A stretch of 16,194 nt of DNA from an uncultured Pirellulales bacterium (lineage in GTDB: Bacteria; Planctomycetota; Planctomycetia; Pirellulales; Lacipirellulaceae), in contig CAMYJY010000120.1 of the NCBI GenBank assembly GCA_947258835.1, positions 1-16,194 of the forward strand, in the 5' to 3' direction. Below, in pieces: positions 14,491 to 16,194 of the stretch. How positions within the stretch are numbered: position 1 is the first letter of the stretch; every line of letters starts with the position of its first letter. The translations under genes were made by a program, and so were the position numbers. The notes beneath the pieces were generated by a model that saw nothing but the letters and a program-made list of their open reading frames with translations, had not been told where the DNA came from and made no database searches.

Positions 14491-16154
14491 GGTTGGCCCC
14501 CCAGGCAGTGATCAAAAGATTTTAAGATCGGTTGCACGGCCTGGGCCAATGCGCTTGGACCACGGAGATCGGCCGTCAAGCCTTCCACGTCCTGTTCCAG
14601 CCAGCGATCGGTATCGTCGTACAAAAACGGCCGCTGGCGGCAGGGCGTGTGGGCGAGGACCTGGCACACGGCATCGTACAGGGGGCGATTCCCCTCTCCC
14701 AGCAGGCTCCGCCCATCCCAGTGTCCATGCACTTGGTGGGCCCTCAGGTCGAGGGCCTGCACGGCAAACAGCAAGGCAATGGCCGTGTAGTGTTGGAACA
14801 GTTCGACGGACTTCCAGGCCAGATGGGCCGCGCCCCAACCCAGGCCATTGATATTTTGGTTGAACTGTTCGGCGTGGGTGGGGAAGTGTTCGACGTGCGG
14901 GTTGCCCTGCCAGGTGAGCAGGGGCATGATCGAGTTGCCGCAAATCTGCAGTCCTTTCAGGCCCATGTTGAAGGGCAAGTCGGCATTGCCTCGGAGCGAG
15001 GAACTGAGGCCTCCGTTGAATTCGGGCGCGACCAGCAGGGCGATCTGCACATCCAGGTGTTTGGCCAGCAGACCGAACCACCGCCGCACATCGTCCATGG
15101 CCACGCCCACGTACTGGGCCAAAAAATTGCCGCTTTGGTAAAACTGCCCGCTGGCGGTGTCAACGAGCGGGTTGTCGGAGACCCCGTTCATTTCAATTTC
15201 AATGGTTCGCTGGATCCGTGCGATGCCCTCCGCGATGGGGCCCGTGTATTGGGGCAGGCAGCGTAGAGAATACCGATCCTGGACTTGGCCATTTTTGGCG
15301 GCGGTGTCATCGACACCGGCACCCAGCAGGTGGCGCATGATCTGTGCGGACCAAACTTGTCCCGGGTGCGGTTTGCACTGATGCACGAAATCCGCGAAGG
15401 GATCACTATGCACCAGCAGTGCGCGGAGCAGCATTGACTGCGCGGCCAGGGAGAGGGCGAGTAGGGTGCGGGCCTCCACCGTCACGTTGGCGGCCACGGC
15501 CGCGGAGAAGGAGGTGCCGTTGACCAGACCCAGGCCCTCCTTCGGCAGTAGCTTGATCGGCTCTAGGTTAAGCTCTCGCAGAACTTCGCGGCCGCCCAGG
15601 CAGCGGTCGCCGAGCTGGACTTGGACAAACTCCGATTGACCGGTAATGGCCCGGGCCAGGGTGGCTAGCGGGATCAGGTCGCCGCTGGCTCCGATGGAGC
15701 CCAACTCGCGGACCACGGGTGTGGCGTCGGCATTTAAAAATTGCACCAGCCGCTGGACCAGCTCCAGCCGCACGCCCGAACAGCCTTGGAGCAGCACGTT
15801 GGCCCGCAGCAGCATGGCGCCCCGCGTGTGGCGCGGATCCAGCGGATTGCCGGCCCCGGCGGCGAGAAAAGAAATGAGATTGTTTTGCAAGGCCGAGGCC
15901 TGCTCGGCTGGCACGGGCTGGTCGACCATGCCACCAAACCCGGTGGTCACACCATAGATCGGCCGGCCTTCCTGTACGGCGCTGGCGACCAAGTCCACCG
16001 CGGCTTGCATTTTTGTGGCCAGCTGCTGGTCGTCGGAGATTGCTACCTGGCGGCGCTGCGCAACCGCGGCGGCGTAGGCGTCCAGGGACAGTGGTTGCCC
16101 CTGGAGGACCAGCGCGTTCCGCTGGACTTCGGGCTGGGTGGCATTAGTCAGCAT
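14487..16154 (-). CDS. Phenylalanine ammonia-lyase-like MIO enzyme
   Basis: The 555-residue protein belongs to the histidine/phenylalanine ammonia-lyase family and probably turns L-Phe into trans-cinnamate and ammonia. It has Tyr67 in YGVTTGFG, the MIO-forming Ala156-Ser157-Gly158 in GSIGASGDLIPLA, Asn212 in NGTS, and the long motifs LLAKHLDVQIALLVAPEF, GLKGLQICGNSIMPLL and FPTHAEQFNQNINGLGWG. The selectivity positions read Phe96-Leu97 (NNLISFLAAG), as in phenylalanine lyases; tyrosine lyases have His there and histidine lyases Ser-His. The overall pattern is close to cyanobacterial PAL, so cinnamate is the expected product. A phenylalanine aminomutase is possible, since those enzymes share the fold and cofactor. 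The start is ATG 16154, with AAGGAA 12 nt upstream. It is the first gene of the operon seen here, and only 40 nt lie upstream in the window. Confidence 0.93.
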   Translation of the reverse strand: MLTNATQPEVQRNALVLQGQPLSLDAYAAAVAQRRQVAISDDQQLATKMQAAVDLVASAVQEGRPIYGVTTGFGGMVDQPVPAEQASALQNNLISFLAAGAGNPLDPRHTRGAMLLRANVLLQGCSGVRLELVQRLVQFLNADATPVVRELGSIGASGDLIPLATLARAITGQSEFVQVQLGDRCLGGREVLRELNLEPIKLLPKEGLGLVNGTSFSAAVAANVTVEARTLLALSLAAQSMLLRALLVHSDPFADFVHQCKPHPGQVWSAQIMRHLLGAGVDDTAAKNGQVQDRYSLRCLPQYTGPIAEGIARIQRTIEIEMNGVSDNPLVDTASGQFYQSGNFLAQYVGVAMDDVRRWFGLLAKHLDVQIALLVAPEFNGGLSSSLRGNADLPFNMGLKGLQICGNSIMPLLTWQGNPHVEHFPTHAEQFNQNINGLGWGAAHLAWKSVELFQHYTAIALLFAVQALDLRAHQVHGHWDGRSLLGEGNRPLYDAVCQVLAHTPCRQRPFLYDDTDRWLEQDVEGLTADLRGPSALAQAVQPILKSFDHCLGGQP

Positions 16155-16194
16155 GGTTGGTGTGGATTCCTTGGGGTCCCTGCCACTTTTTGAT

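Overview
The window carries a compact, one-directional secondary-metabolite locus on the minus strand, plus the end of a small toxin-antitoxin-like pair on the plus strand at the left edge. The DNA is moderately GC-rich. It holds several families of palindromic repeats, two of them inside coding sequence. The type I PKS, the repeat-rich intergenic DNA and the DUF104-type antitoxin together suggest a large-genome environmental bacterium. A planctomycete (Pirellulales-like) is my best guess, but no marker gene in the window proves it.

Layout, read in the direction of transcription (right to left). At 16154-14487 is a phenylalanine ammonia-lyase-like MIO enzyme. It overlaps by 4 nt (ATGA) an acyl-CoA/ACP ligase with a fused C-terminal carrier domain (14490-12541). 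About 720 bp without a gene follow (12540-11821). That stretch holds dRS3-like inverted repeats inside a longer pair of inverted repeats, and an operator-like dyad. Next is a type I PKS (11820-3741) with the order KS-AT-DH-KR-ACP-KS-AT. As read here it is split in two by a deletion and frameshift inside the first AT. The PKS overlaps by 4 nt (ATGA) an intact FAD-dependent halogenase-like gene (3744-2116). After 8 nt comes a second paralogous halogenase (2107-561), whose middle is replaced by about 100 bp that read like part of an MFS transporter. On the plus strand, the 3' end of a BrnT-like ORF (ends at 218) and a DUF104/AF2212-type antitoxin (230-490) converge on the cluster.

Inferred pathway: Phe is deaminated to cinnamate, which is activated and loaded on the ligase's own ACP. 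A docking contact passes it to the PKS, where it is extended with malonyl units, ketoreduced (B-type KR) and dehydrated. The styryl-polyenoyl intermediate is then halogenated by one or two flavin halogenases. No thioesterase, reductase release domain or flavin reductase lies in the window.

The most unusual feature is the end of the PKS. The second KS has its active-site Cys replaced by Ser. The second AT has lost the GHSxG serine and the whole HAFHS-containing subdomain. The reading frame across this apparently non-catalytic KS0-AT0 didomain stays open for about 860 codons. No ACP or release domain follows it. It may be a scaffold, gate or halogenase-docking platform rather than an extension module. 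A second oddity is a ~69-bp palindromic repeat that sits in frame at two places in the PKS and is translated in two different frames.
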